Assembly (NCBI RefSeq): GCF_037975245.1
Contig: NC_092570.1
Coordinates: 12,255,001 to 12,315,000 of the forward strand
DNA from: Apostichopus japonicus
Lineage: Eukaryota > Echinodermata > Holothuroidea > Aspidochirotida > Stichopodidae
Reading direction: 5' to 3'
DNA length: 60,000 bases
Below are positions 1-12,057 of the stretch, piece by piece. The translations under genes were made by a program, and so were the position numbers. The first letter of the stretch is position 1; the number at the start of each line of letters is the position of its first letter. Under the pieces are notes generated by a model. That model saw only the letters and a list, made by a program, of their open reading frames with translations, made no database searches and had not been told where the DNA came from.

Positions 1-475
1 TTTGTTTTCTCCAAGATATTTTCCGTTGGGATCCCAATAAACCTCTCCCATAATATGAATATTTAAAACACTACGAACGTCATTGACCAATACGTAATAT
101 AACACCATGCTTGATTTGTGTACAGTCTATATGGCAGTTGTACCAGGGAGTTCCATAACAACTCCCTGGTTGTACCAACGCAAAGTCTTGAATCTATTTT
201 TAGCAATGGCTCATAACTAAACCTGCATCTCTGATTGGTTGAATTCAAACTAGTGGGTTTGGGGGAACTGTATGCGGTTATTAGTGTGGACTTTGTCGTG
301 GACACTTTTCTCATTAACTGCAAATATCCTTAATTACTCCCCAATTAACGTTGTTGGCAGGGGAAAACTTGGCTAATATCTTAGTTTGCTGTTTTGTGAT
401 TGATATATGTAAAAAAACTTGATGGACATGTCAAAAAAGTAGAAAACGGCGACCAAACGCAAAATGCTGCTTTAA
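1..475. mobile_element. TTAA-type (Kolobok/piggyBac-like) MITE, right part only
   Basis: Truncated by the window edge. It is nearly the same sequence as 7880-8553, including the segment from the first bases through CAAACTAGTGG to AACGCAAAATGCTGCTTTAA. It ends at TTAA (472-475), as the complete copy does. No coding capacity was seen. It contains a palindromic insertion with a 7-bp direct repeat at 137-175, listed separately. The superfamily is inferred from the TTAA target and short TIR only. Confidence 0.75.
144..168. repeat. 25-bp palindromic micro-insertion (copy 1)
   Basis: Arms CAGGGAGTT and AACTCCCTG enclose the 7-nt loop CCATAAC. It is flanked by perfect direct repeats GTTGTAC at 137-143 and 169-175. 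The same unit in the same site is present in the related MITE at 8022, so the insertion predates the split of the two MITE copies. Confidence 0.85.
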
Positions 476-930
476 ACCTTGGTTGACCTCAAACAACCAT
501 TGACCTCTACTGATTTCATATGTACTCACCAAACAGGATCTATGTACCAAGTTCAAGCAGGATTTACTATTTGACTGATGGTATTTACAAGCTTTTTAGA
601 CTTTGAGCCATATCACATGCCTTTGACTTTGACCAATTACAATACGGTACTTGTACTAACCAAGGGGGATCTACATACCATAAACTTCAACCAATATTTT
701 GACCTTTGACCTCTTCCAATTTTAATAGCCCTGGTTCTTGTACTCACCAAGCAGGATCTACATGTATGCCAAGTATGAGGTACCAAGATGTACTTTTTAA
801 CTTTATATTGTTTTTACAAGCAGGTGTCACATACACAAACATACACAAACAGACACACCCACACATACGTTCCTTATGGATAGATTCCTTCTGCCTCTGG
901 CAAGGAATAAAACAACTACAATCATCATTC
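470..930 (+). repeat. Dispersed ~144-bp-monomer repeat with DR1 motif (copy 1)
   Basis: Shares with copies near 3095, 6250, 10080 and 38395 the pieces TTGACCTCAAA, TGACCTTTGACCTC, GTTCTTGTACTCACCAAG, GATCTACAT and a CA-rich tail, followed by a GATTCCTT..CCTC..GGCAAGGAAT end. The DR1-like 13-mer is at 700-712. No open frame is conserved, so it is a non-coding interspersed repeat of unknown class. Confidence 0.7.
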
Positions 931-1550
931 AAGGTCATTGCCTAAAGGCTCACCATCTAAACATAACGTATCAAGGTAAACATCCCTGCTGCCTCTTCAT
1001 AATAGCTATTAGCTCTGGAATTTCAATATTGTTATGATTGCTACCACACCCAACTGCTATTAAAGTACCTAATTAGTGTCAAAGTTTATTTACATCATCC
1101 ATGGATCTTTATATTGCAACGTGTAAGGGAGCATGCTGCAATGGGAACCACAGCTAACAGAATTGTCCACGATAGAACTTCCAACAATGAATCAAATCCT
1201 TTCTTCATTAATATCAGTTTTGCAAGCTAGACAACATCTCCTTTCTGCTTTCCTTTGTAAAGTTTACACACAACCTATCAGCACCTTTAAAACATTATTG
1301 AATTTTGATTGTTCTTTCTTTACTGTTTTTTCACAAAGTTGTTGGTCCATTATTGATCAGGTTTTTACTCTACTTCTTCAAATATTCAAGACTATTGAAA
1401 TATCCATCTTTGACAAGTGTAGTTGGGTCATACTTGAGATGTTTGAGTACACTTAGTGTACTGGGATATTAGCAGACATTTATATAAACAACCAGCAAGA
1501 AAATAGATTTGAAAGCAAATGACATAAGATCAGATATCTTTTTTTTTTAC

Positions 1551-1686
1551 CTTAAGGCTTCTGTGTCTAACCTCATCCCATTGAATGGAAGTAAACCAAG
1601 CATGGTTCTTGATGTCTTCAGCTGCATTCTTCATACAGCCGTACCGCTTTGTACGATCAACAGTCAACAAACCAGCAATGAGATCC
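1551..1686 (-). CDS. PRKX: PRKX-like kinase exon: end of the kinase C-lobe
   Basis: 136-nt exon, acceptor cattctttttccag, donor gtaaaaaaaa (GT present, weaker than the other donors), phase 2 in and phase 0 out. It reads KDLIAGLLTVDRTKRYG, CMKNAAEDIKNHAWF, TSIQWDEVRHRSLK. The DRTKRYG..KNAAEDIK..HAWF pattern is the conserved Arg-containing subdomain XI of AGC kinases, ending just before the family's PPI(V/I)P tail motif. No exon encoding that tail was found between 1 and 1548, so it probably lies left of the window. Confidence 0.92.
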
Positions 1687-2104
1687 CTGGAAAAAGAATG
1701 AAGGAAAACAATGTGACTGACAAGACAATTTGAATCAATTTTATGGCAGTTCCAAGAACTCATGCACAGCTGTCTAGCCTTTATCATATCATACGACCAC
1801 AACATTGCTAGAGAAGGCTTGTACTAACAGATCATGAATGCTGAAATCAGGATTCTACAGTTCACTCTTTTCTGTACTTGCAATAATGGCTGTTTACTAG
1901 CTTGTACTTGAGATCTCATATGAGTACAAGCATACCAATGAACGAGTGCTCCCCCAGGTGACAAATGTGATGTCAGAGGGTGTTTTTACACTAGATCTGG
2001 ATCAGATCCACTGATGTTATCTCTCCAGGGTATAATTAAACTTGATCAGGACAATTGTACTCAGATCCTCCCATTGTTTTAATAGGTGCTGTAACTCAGA
2101 GAAC

Positions 2105-2290
2105 TCTCTGTAATAACTGATCACAAAACTGAACTTTTCTTTGAGGTTTGGCAATTTTTGCTTCTTGAGATGCTGAAAGGGATGTCTTTCTTGACCACTT
2201 TATAGATCGACTTGACCTTTGAACTATTATGTTTTTTATAAGGTTTTCAGAGTTTGACCACCATTGACCTCTGTTGATCTTCAACCTCTA
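2105..2290 (+). repeat. Dispersed DR1-containing repeat (partial copy)
   Basis: Short degraded relative of the 144-bp-monomer family: CTTGACCTTTGAAC near 2211, AAGGTTTTCAGAGTTTGACC and CATTGACCTCTGTTGATC. It has lost the CA-rich tail. Confidence 0.5.
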
Positions 2291-2484
2291 TAAACACAAC
2301 ATTGTTGTCATAATTGTAGCATCCCTAAATTTTGGGTAAATTAAGACTTACTATGATTTAGATTCCCTCCTCCCTGTGATAGGTTCCCCCTACAAGTATA
2401 TTTAGTCTTCATGATTAATGTTACATAAACTTGCAGGTACTTATTTTAGAATAACCCCATTATTAATTAAAGTTGAAAGTTTAA

Positions 2485-3060
2485 GTCAGGCCGATCACTA
2501 CGTCTAGGATGTCAGAGGCATCGTCTTTATGAATTATCAAATAATTCCTACACAGGTTGTTTTGGTTTTGGGTAGACATGATTAATGCCCTGATTTATAG
2601 ATGCCCCCTCCCTACCATACCATGATGTGCCTCAGACCATACAGACGGCCAAGCGAGTCTAGAGAGGGGGCAGTGAGCCCCTTTTCCCCTATTTGTGTTA
2701 CGTCTGGACATGGATGGTTTTATACCGTAGTTTACTGTTTTATTATGAGTAGTTTAAATATGTTGTTCTTTATTGCTTTACCTTCTCTTTTTCTTCTTCA
2801 ATCCTGAATACATAAGTTGCATAGCAGGATATAGTCTGTTGGTGTAATTCTTTCAGTGTTTGTGTGTAGTCTCAGACGAGCTGGTAGTCATTGCAGTAAT
2901 GTAGGTTTGTATACGTCACAAGGTGCATGGGTAATATACGTGGCTAACATGTAGGTATCTCAGTGCAGGTAGTCGACCCTATTCGAAGAACCCTGCTCAC
3001 TTCAAGGTTATTGTCCCCTGGGTGGGAGTACTGAACATGGGGTGACATACTCATTGCGAT
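2485..3060. repeat. Dispersed repeat related to 47040-47255
   Basis: Both places carry CTAGGATGTCAGAG, AATTCCT..ACAGG / AATTCCTGTGCAGG, and a CCC..GG(A/G)TGGGAGTA(C/T)TGAAC block in the same order and similar spacing. Conservation is moderate and no coding frame was found. Class unknown. Confidence 0.45.
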
Positions 3061-3094
3061 GGATTCACATACTAAGTATGAAGTTTAAGTCTGG

Positions 3095-3530
3095 AGTTGC
3101 CTTATGTACAAGGTTTTCATTCTCTGACCTCTGCAAATCTCAAAACAACCTTTGACCTCTGCTTATGTTGACTTCAGATGACCTTTGACCTCCACCAATT
3201 TCAATGGGGTTCTTGTACTTAACAAGGGAATCACATGTTTACCACATATGAATTTCAACCCAAGCTGTCCTTCTTGAGAAATCATGTTTACAAGGTTTCC
3301 AGACTTAACCTTTATTGACCTCAAATGATTTTTTGTTTCCACCAATTCAATTGGTTCTTGTACTCACTTGGGGCAAATGCTGACACTAAGTATCATGTTC
3401 AGCCATCATCATTAAGGTTTTGAGTTATCTTGTTTACAAACAGTGTCACATACACACAGACACACATCCACCATCACAATCACACAGATTCCTTATAAAT
3501 GCCTCAGGTTAGCAATAAAAAGTCCCTACA
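3095..3530 (+). repeat. Dispersed DR1-containing repeat (copy 2)
   Basis: Contains two to three degenerate ~144-bp monomers (AAGGTTTTCA / AAGGTTTCCAGACTTAACC starts) and the perfect 13-mer TGACCTTTGACCT at 3177-3189. It ends in a CACATACACACAG tract followed by GATTCCTTATAAATGCCTCAGG. Same orientation as copy 1. Confidence 0.7.
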
Positions 3531-3659
3531 ATACAAAAATATACAACTGAAGCTGATAGTTCTTCAACATTGTTTCAAACTTACTAAATATAGCATCACT
3601 TTGAACTAAGAACCCTCCATTTTAACAAATTTCCTCAAAAGGAGTTCCACGAGAGAAGC

Positions 3660-4705
3660 AAGGAGATGGACAGGAAAGGCACCAAAGTTACCTGGGAGAG
3701 GCTAGGATGTGGACAGGACAGGTACCAAAGTTACCTGGCAAAGGCTAGGATGTGGACAGGACAGGTACCAAAGTTACCTGGGAGAGGCTAGGATGTGGAC
3801 AGGACAGGTACCAAAGTTACCTGGGAGAGGCTAGGATGTGGACAGGACAGGTACCAAAGTTACCTGGGAGAGGCTAGGATGTGGACAGGACAGGTACCAA
3901 AGTTACCTGGGAGAGGCTAGGATGTGGACAGGACAGGTACCAAAGTTACCTGGGAGAGGCTAGGATGTGGACAGGACAGGTACCAAAGTTACCTGGGAGA
4001 GGCTAGGATGTGGACAGGACAGGTACCAAAGTTACCTGGGAGAGGCTAGGATGTGGACAGGACAGGTACCAAAGTTACCTGGGAGGGCTAGGATGTGGAC
4101 AGGACAGGTACCAAAGTTACCTGGGAGGGCTAGGAGGTGGACAGGACAGGAAAGGCACCAAAGTTACCTGGGAGAGGCTGGGATGTGGACAGGACAGGAA
4201 CCAAAGTTACCTGGGAGAGGCTGGGATGTGGACAGGACAGGTACCAAAGTTACCTGGGAGAGGCTGGGATGTGGACAGGACAGGTACCAAAGTTACCTGG
4301 GAGAGGCTGGGATGTGGACAGGACAGGTACCAAAGTTACCTGGGAGAGGCTAGGATGTGGACAGGACAGGTACCAAAGTTACCTGGGAGAGGCTAGGATG
4401 TGGACAGGACAGGTACCAAAGTTACCTGGGAGAGGCTAGGATGTGGACAGGACAGGTACCAAAGTTACCTGGGAGAGGCTAGGATGTGGACAGGACAGGT
4501 ACCAAAGTTACCTGGGAGAGGCTAGGATGTGGACAGGACAGGTACCAAAGTTACCTGGGAGGGCTAGGATGTGGACAGGACAGGTACCAAAGTTACCTGG
4601 GAGGGCTAGGAGGTGGACAGGGCAGGTACCAAAGTTACCTGGGAGAGGCTGGGATGTGGACAGGACAGGAACCAAAGTTACCTGGGAGAGGCTAGGATGT
4701 GGCTT
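3660..4705 (+). repeat. 43-bp minisatellite, about 24 copies
   Basis: The unit begins GGATGTGGACAGGACAGGTA and continues CCAAAGTTACCTGGGAGAGGCTA, 43 bp. Because 43 is not a multiple of three, all frames cycle through it; the 90-128 residue MDRTGTKVTW-type frames here are by-products of the array, not genes. Variants (GGGAGGGCTA without GA, then GGAGGTGG, then an inserted CAGGAAAGG) recur in the same order about 475 bp apart (near 4081 and 4557), showing duplication of a block of about 11 units. A run of 16 C follows at 4785-4800. Confidence 0.97.
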
Positions 4706-6249
4706 AATCCTTTAACCGTTGCTACTGTTAAACATAAATGTCTATCCTCCAAGAGATGAAAGTTAAGCTCTTCCTTCTCCACCTCCCCCCCCCCCCCCCC
4801 TGGGCTGAAGTCATTACTGTCAATATCTGATTAATTACTGACGATTTACCAACTTTTAACAAAAAAACAGGGTTCATAGGCTTCTTAGAAAACGATATTA
4901 CTCAATTACCCTCAGCTAGGGAATCTGTAGAGAAGTGGAATAGGGGAAAGGAAAGCTGGCAGTCAACTCCTTTAAATGACAGGTTAAATTTTATTACTAT
5001 GACACCTCAGAGATTGACTCATCTTGCCATCAGACCTAGTCTAATAAGATCAGCTCTGAAAGTTATCATTCAAATGTTACTGCATATCCTGAACTAATTG
5101 AAGTTAGATTGTGTGACACAAATCCTTTATTTATAACTAAAGGTCTACCAAAGAATTTCTGGAGCATATCATAATGATGAACACCACTATTGTTAATCAA
5201 AACAACATCAAGTTCAATAAAGGTAGGGCACATGATCCCAGAGGGTCTGTGAGGCAGCCGCATGCAAAGCTATAAACAAGAGTGATATCATACCTAAAAT
5301 GGTTGGCAGAAAATCAAACTTAAACTAAACTGTGGACACCTTTCCCCTCCTGAACATGTAAATATTTTTTTCTAATGTTTCATGATTGTGCTTGTAGTAA
5401 CTGGTTTATGTTTGAAGTGTATCCTGTGTCCTGCAAAAAGCAAGTAAACTCTACTGCAACATGTATTACTCTCACAAAACCACAAGAAAACCTTTGTTGG
5501 TTTATTAACTTTGGTGGTGCTGACGGGAAAAACTTAGACTAGTAATTTAGTAGAGCTACTGTACATGATGACATTTCCCTGAATATGTTTACTTATCTCT
5601 ATATTACATTGTGTTGGTTAGCTCAATAATCTCTTGTATGTTCTGTACAATCTGCCTGCTATTTCAGGTCACTAGGTTGGTTACCTTGACAAGGGAAACC
5701 ACCCTCTATCTCTTTTCCTCCCAAACTGTCTCCCAACAGGGTGCGCTGTTTTCCTGGTAACATAACTCAAAATATGAACTTGAGTTTTGGTATCTGTCCA
5801 GCTGGTTTATCAGTTTCACTGACTTTCACACCTTTAAACTTCTCAGTATTTGGGATGGATGTCAAATAGTCTGTTACTTCTATGGAAAGTTCAGGTAAAG
5901 GTTACATCCACATATTCCAGAAAAATGCTAAGAGCTGTAAAACCGCACAAATTAGCATATCTGTTATATACCGCATTGCCTATTCATTGCTTTGCCAAAT
6001 GTGTATGAAAAGAAATATTTCATTTAACCTCAATGAGACAGACTTGTACAGTTGGCTGTTGTTGGTAGTTACACTGTTTCCTCATAGCAGTTACAACTTG
6101 GTTGAATAGTTCACAAGTAGTGTGAAAAGTTGAACTTATTCATTCTCAATGAAAGGCAGCTGGTCTGAAGGGAGTGGTAATAAGCCTTTACCCGTCCAAA
6201 AGGCGATAGGGTTCTTCTTTCTACCTAATAAAGTGGAACCAAACATTTT

Positions 6250-6475
6250 TGAGTCATCTTGTTAAAAGATGTAAGATGTTGGCCTCCATTGACCTTAATC
6301 CCCCAAATATTGACACAATGCTTCTACTCATTACTCTACATCCCACACACCGATAGTGAATTTGAACTACTGCACCATGTACATTTACCAGCCAAGGTTT
6401 CACACACTCACATAAACACACACATACGTCATCACCATCACAGAGATTCCTTAGGCTAGGAATGAAAAAACAAAT
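6250..6475 (+). repeat. Dispersed DR1-type repeat (end fragment)
   Basis: The 3' end of the family: TGAGTCATCTTGTTAAAAGATG, CCATTGACCTTAATC, then a CACACTCACATAAACACAC tract and GATTCCTTAGGCTAGGAATGAAAAAAC. No perfect DR1 is left in this copy. Confidence 0.6.
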
Positions 6476-7733
6476 TGATTCAAATTGGGATTGGATTGAT
6501 ATGAACTGTTAATTGTAGAGATATGACAGATAACTTTCATAGGAATGTGATGACCTGAGAGGTTGGTTATAGGGTAAATCCTAATCTGGTACTAACAAGT
6601 CTAATTCATTCTAAAGTTGCAGTATAGAATGGAATCTGACATCAGGGTCTTGATATCTGTTAAAATATCACAAAACCAATAACCCGGGCTCCTACCTAAC
6701 CCTACCTAACCCTAATCCTACCTAACCCAGGCTCCTAATCAATAAAAGAGGACACAACTCATAAATATTTCATTCTTGCCAAAACTGACCAACACAAATC
6801 CATGCAAGTCTATAATGGAAACCAACATCATTGTAGTTTTAATTTACATGTCAAGAAATTCAACTATAACCTGCCAGGTGTTAAGCTTCTAACATTGAGG
6901 GTTTCATGTTACATGAATCCACTTAATATATGATCATGATGACTTGAAGAACCAATTGGTTTGTACCACAACAACACTATAGGGCTACAGTATACATATA
7001 TGCCCTACAGTAATTCTGGCTTTGTTTCTAAACATATGGATTTGATGAAGTCACTTTCTCAATTTGTCTACTTATGCTATGTTGATGGCACCCAATTAAC
7101 AGTATGTGGTCTTACTGAATGAACATGTGATCCAGTGGTGCCAATTCTCAATTAATTTTGTAAGTATGTTGCTGGTATTGCTGGATTTAAAGGTGTATTT
7201 TGATTTTCAAAACAATCTATTGGAATAAAAGTGATTTGTGGCAAGTATACTAAATCACATCAGTGACAACAAAATACATTACAGTATCTTTCTTGTTTTA
7301 TACTTTTATTTCAAGCAGGTTTATTAACATTTTTAATCCACTTCAGTCAAATTAAAACAATTGAGACTTTGAGGGAAGTAGTTTCAATAACTTTGGCAAT
7401 GTTAGTTCACTAAAATTTCAAGCTGAGAGAGATAATCTTCACCAAATTCAAATTCCATGAGAATATATGCAATAGCATGAATAGGTTGCTGCCTTGTGTT
7501 TTTCTTATTGGCAACCTGAGTATTACTCCTTTAACCTGGACTGAAGAAGGAAAACAAGGTAATGAATTAACGAACTAGCTAATTACCAATAGCATGAAGT
7601 TTATTGCAAGTTTACCCAGGCTATGGCAGCAAATATTGCCATGACAATGTTTGATGCAAAAATACAATTCCCTGTTACAGTATATATCAGAAACTGCTAC
7701 ACTGCAGAAAGATAATGCGAAACACTACCAACC

Positions 7734-8553
7734 TTAAAGCAGCATTTTGCATCCTTTTCTATGATTTTTCTCAACCTCACTGACTCCACTATGCCATAAT
7801 GACATACATAACTAGCTCATCTATTTAAATCTTACTTCAAATGGTGGCATAAAAGTCGAAAAAATTGCAACTTTCAACTTTGTTGTTCTCCAAGATATTT
7901 TCCGTTGGGAACCCAATAAACCTCGCCCATAATATGAATATTTAAACACTACGAACATCATTGACAGATACGTAATATAACACCACGCTTGATTTGTGTA
8001 CAGTCTATATGGCAGTTGTACCAGGGAGTTGCATAACAACTCCTTGGTTGTACCAAGGCAAAGTCTTGAATCTATTTTTAGCAACGGCTCATAACTAAAC
8101 CTGCATCACTGATTGGTTGAATTCAAACTAGTGGGTTTGGGAACTGAATGCGATTAATTTTGTATGTGGAATACTTGCCAATTAACGTTTTTGGCAGGGA
8201 AAAACTTGGCTAATATCTTAATTTGCTGTTTTGTGATTTGATGCATGAAAAAAACTCGATGGACATGTCAAAAAAGTAGAAAACGGAGATCAAACGCAAA
8301 ATGCTCATGAATAAACATACTATTCACTGATTGGTGGAATTCAAACTAGTGGATTTGGAGATATGAAAACTTTGTCGAGGACACTTTTACTCGTTATCGA
8401 CATAAATCGTTAATTACTCGCTAATTAACGCTCTTGGCAGGGTGAAACTTGGATGGTATCTTAGTTTGCTATTTTATGATTGATACATCTAAAAAAATCG
8501 ATGCACATGTTAAAAAGGTGGAAAAAGCGACCCAACGCAAAATGCTGCTTTAA
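7734..8553. mobile_element. TTAA-type MITE, 820 bp, complete
   Basis: Bounded by TTAA at 7734-7737 and 8550-8553. The left end reads TTAAAGCAGCATTTTGC and the right end is its exact complement, GCAAAATGCTGCTTTAA, a 17-bp inverted repeat including the TTAA. TTAA target duplication with short TIRs is typical of Kolobok and piggyBac superfamilies; which one is inferred only. There is no transposase frame. The right part is present twice in tandem (about 8110-8305 and 8320-8553, both with GGAATTCAAACTAGTGG or a close variant and ending in AACGCAAAATGCT), so this copy carries an internal duplication absent from the copy at 1-475. Confidence 0.85.
8022..8046. repeat. 25-bp palindromic micro-insertion (copy 2, same site as copy 1)
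   Basis: The same unit as at 144-168 with two substitutions (loop GCATAAC, right arm AACTCCTTG). Flanks are GTTGTAC at 8015-8021 and 8047-8053. It sits at the homologous position in the MITE, so it is not an independent insertion event. Confidence 0.85.
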
Positions 8554-10079
8554 CTTACAATGGTCCTTTGAAAATGTACATATTATGTTTCAACAGCCAA
8601 TCTTTCAGTCGCCTACTGAGAAGAGCAGGAACACAAGTGATTAGGTGTACATGAAAGAAAGATATATCCAAGCAGAAGAAGGTTCAAAAGACCAACTAGC
8701 AACATGATGCAGAAGAGAGAGATGTCAAGGACCTTTTCAGAGTTGATACACAAAGACCCTCCTTTATCATAAGAAAGCTGTCAACTTATTCCTTTCATTG
8801 CTATGGTGGAATAGAGAAACTCTACTGCCAATCTCAAGTAATGAAGCCCAGAAGCATAGATGGATGTTGGTACTGGCTTCAATCCAAACTGGGTTAATTA
8901 AAGCCTTTCACCAAACCACAATTCAGATTTTCCTGTCTGAAATCTTCCATGATGCAAATGTGAAGTCATACTATCATGCACCCATCAGTTACAAACCTCT
9001 CTGTGCTATCCTATCCATAGGCCTACAGCTAATATTTGGTTAGGTAGAAAAATGTTCCAATACAATCTATCAAAAAAATCTAACCCCTTCCCTGCATTCA
9101 CAGAAACTCATTTCATATCCCTTCCCCCCCCCCTCTCCCCTAATAGATCTGGGGTATGGAAACCTTTTCAAAAGTTTAATTATCACAGGCAAAGGAAGAG
9201 CATCCTTAAAGATGTTATGTCGTCTCAGCGAATACCAACAATATTGTTTGCCGGATTTTGCATGACGTTGCAGCTTTCTATTTTCTGATTGAGAGCCAAT
9301 TATAGCTAAAATATGGAAAATAAAAACCACAAAACCAGACTGTAACGATGAGAAATAGATATGGAAAAAGTGTACGTGGAACATAATACATAAATGGTGT
9401 CTAGCATCATCTTTTTTTGCAATATAAACTACTGATTCAGCAATATAAAACTGCTGATTCCTAATCTTTAAATAACAGGAACAAAACATAAACCAGAAAG
9501 CCAGTTAGCATTGTGATTCATTACAATACATACAGTTAATTCAAAATAACTATCTGACTAATGTAGAGCAAGTGAGTTAAATTTGTCCAAGAATTTAGAG
9601 AACCAGAAAAGATTTGTAGCAATTCCTTGTGGACATCAAACATGTCATTCACTCAATAGGATTTTACAGCATAGAACTTTAAACCAAAAAGTTTCTATAT
9701 CCAGAGAGAACAGTCTTCCTATGTGAAATATAGACACATGTTACCAATTTTGAGCAAGCAATCCATTTACTTATTGTTGAGAGTTACATGACATTGTTTA
9801 TACACTGTGAAACATCTTGGAGAAAATGGCAAATGTTTCCACCATTTGAGATAACCTTTTGACCCAGTTTGTGTCCATTTGAGATTATCTTTTGACCCCT
9901 TGAAGGTCAGAGGGTGAAAACTGGTAGGTGAACGTTAAAGAAAGGGTATGAAATCTGAAGCAGATTTCATTTCCTGGATGACTGTATGTTTCGTTGAAGA
10001 CCCATACAGCCCCTTCACAGAATTTGACCAAACTACATTCACCAAAAGAAAATCATAGCACTGGGGAATTCACAGATTA

Positions 10080-10610
10080 ATGATGGCTTTAATGTTGGAG
10101 TTATCATGTTTAAAAGGTTTTCAGACTTGATGCATGTTGACCTCATGTGACCTTTGACCTCTATCAATTTCAATAGAATTCTTGCACTCACCAAACTGAC
10201 TCTACATACTAAGTATGAAGTTTCAGAAAGATGTACCGCTTGTGTTTTCATGTTTACAAGATTTTCAGACTCACTTAAATGTTGACTGCAAATGACCTTT
10301 GACCTCCACCAATTTCAATAGGGTACTTGTACTTGACAAGCAACAAAGATGTACTTTCTGAGAAATCCTGTTCACAAAGTTTTCTGACTTTGACCTTTGT
10401 TGACCCCAAATGACCATTGAAGTTCACAGAAAACAAAAGGCTCCTTGTACTCAATAATACTGATCCACATACCAAGTATGAAGTTAATCAACCATTAAAT
10501 TTTTGAGTTAACATGTTTACAAGCAAGTGTCATATACATACACACACACAAGACATCACCAGTGCATAGATTCCTTTGCCTCTGTAAAGGAATCAAAAAG
10601 TTGTAACAGA
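10080..10610 (+). repeat. Dispersed DR1-containing repeat (copy 3, multi-monomer)
   Basis: The best copy for seeing the monomer: TTTTCAGACTT recurs at about 10119 and 10262, a 144-bp step, and TTTTCTGACTTTGACC follows near 10380. Perfect TGACCTTTGACCT 13-mers lie at 10148-10160 and 10293-10305. The CA tract and GATTCCTTTGCCTCTG end lie near 10540-10590. Confidence 0.75.
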
Positions 10611-10774
10611 TCTTGAACACAGTACAAAACTGAATATAATTAGAGCTACTGAGTTTTGGAATAGTCTGGAAATGACTGGTAATTAATTTATATTTTCTTG
10701 ATATATTTTACAGGCTATAAACTGCAGTGGAATTATCTCTTGGTGTTTGCTGCAAGTTGTTGTTCTAGTTCTAG

Positions 10775-11810
10775 CTGTTCTTGACTACCAGCTGTTTACT
10801 CACTGCTCTGTACCTACCAGCTATTTACTCACTGCTCTACTGCCAAGCATCTTCCAGCTGTTTACTCACTGCTCTGCACCTATCAGCTATTTACTCACTG
10901 CTCTACTGCCAAGCATCTTCCAGCTGTTTACTCACTGCTCTACCATGCATCTACCAACTGGTTACTCACTGCTCTGCTGCCCAGCACCTACCAGCTAATT
11001 ACTTACTGCTCAACTGCCCAGGATCTACTAGCTGTTTACTCACTGCTCTGCATCTACCAGCTGTTTACTCAATGCTCTGCACCTACCAGCTATTTACTCA
11101 ATGCTCTACTGCCCAGGATCTACCAGCTGTTTACTCACTGCTCTGTATCTACTAGCTGTTTACTCACTGCTCTGCATCTACTAGCTGTTTACTCACTGCT
11201 CTGCATCTACCAGCTGTTTACTCACTGCTCTGCACCTACCAGCTATTTACTCAATGCTCTACTGCCCAGGATCTACCAGCTGTTTACTCACTGCTCTGCA
11301 CCTATCAGCTATTTACTCACTGCTCTACTGCCAAGCATCTTCCAGCTGTTTACTCACTGCTCTACCATGCATCTACCAACTGGTTACTCACTGCTCTGCT
11401 GCCCAGCACCTACCAGCTAATTACTTACTGCTCAACTGCCCAGGATCTACTAGCTGTTTACTCACTGCTCTGCATCTACCAGCTGTTTACTCAATGCTCT
11501 GCACCTACCAGCTATTTACTCAATGCTCTACTGCCCAGGATCTACCAGCTGTTTACTCACTGCTCTGCATCTACTAGCTGTTTACTCACTGCTCTGCATC
11601 TACTAGCTGTTTACTCACTGCTCTGCATCTACCAGCTGTTTACTCACTGCTCTGCACCTACCAGCTATTTACTCAATGCTCTACTGCCCAGGATCTACCA
11701 GCTGTTTACTCACTGCTCTGCATCTACTAGCTGTTTACTCACTGCTCTGCATCTACCAGCTGTTTACTCACTGACCTGCATCTACCAGCTGTTTACTCAC
11801 AACTACACAA
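10775..11810 (+). repeat. ~29-bp minisatellite with 422-bp higher-order repeat
   Basis: The basic unit CTGTTTACTCACTGCTCTGC + ATCTACCAG is 29 bp; longer variants insert TACTGCCCAGG. About 34 units. A block containing CACCTATCAGC, ACCATGCATCTACC and CAACTGCCCAGGATC occurs twice 422 bp apart (from 10876 and from 11298), so part of the array was duplicated as a unit. The 83-124 residue frames over the array (LLTALH.., YSLLCIY) are products of the repeat and not genes. Confidence 0.96.
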
Positions 11811-11822
11811 TGACAGATAACA

Positions 11823-12056
11823 TTGTGCCTAACACGTTTGGAAGCTCTTTCAGCAAAATATATATACTACCATGAGTTGGTTCTCGCTCGACATTCGGCT
11901 TTAGGAATCACAAATGATTTTGAGTTGGTTAGCATCATGTTTGATCTCAAGGCAAATGTCACCAAAACAGAACTAGCAGTGTTCGATACAGGTGACAAAC
12001 GCCTACAGTGGAATTATGACCTTCCTTACCAGTTTCGAACCTCTGGACATACAATC
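11823..12056 (+). other. Unclassified open frame next to a SINE head
   Basis: An open frame starts MCLTRLEALSAK at 11823 and reads into the tRNA-like element at 12058. The first ~78 residues (for example FELVSIMFDLKANVTKTEL, AVFDTGDKRLQWNYD) have an ordinary protein-like composition, unlike the chance frames elsewhere, and precede the repeat-derived VVRVSAYKAGGPGSNPGRG. It could be a relic of a coding sequence, a processed copy, or chance. No splice sites or family were recognised. Confidence 0.2.
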
Positions 12057-12057
12057 A

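Noticed and set aside
3967-4715. Frames of 69-128 codons (MDRTGTKVTW...) as repeat proteins
   Set aside because: They follow a 43-bp repeat that is not a multiple of three and appear in all phases; no start context or flanking coding sequence.
6689-6730. Interstitial telomere repeat (CCTAACCCTA...)
   Set aside because: Mixed CCTACCTAACCC units, short and irregular; not a clean CCCTAA array.
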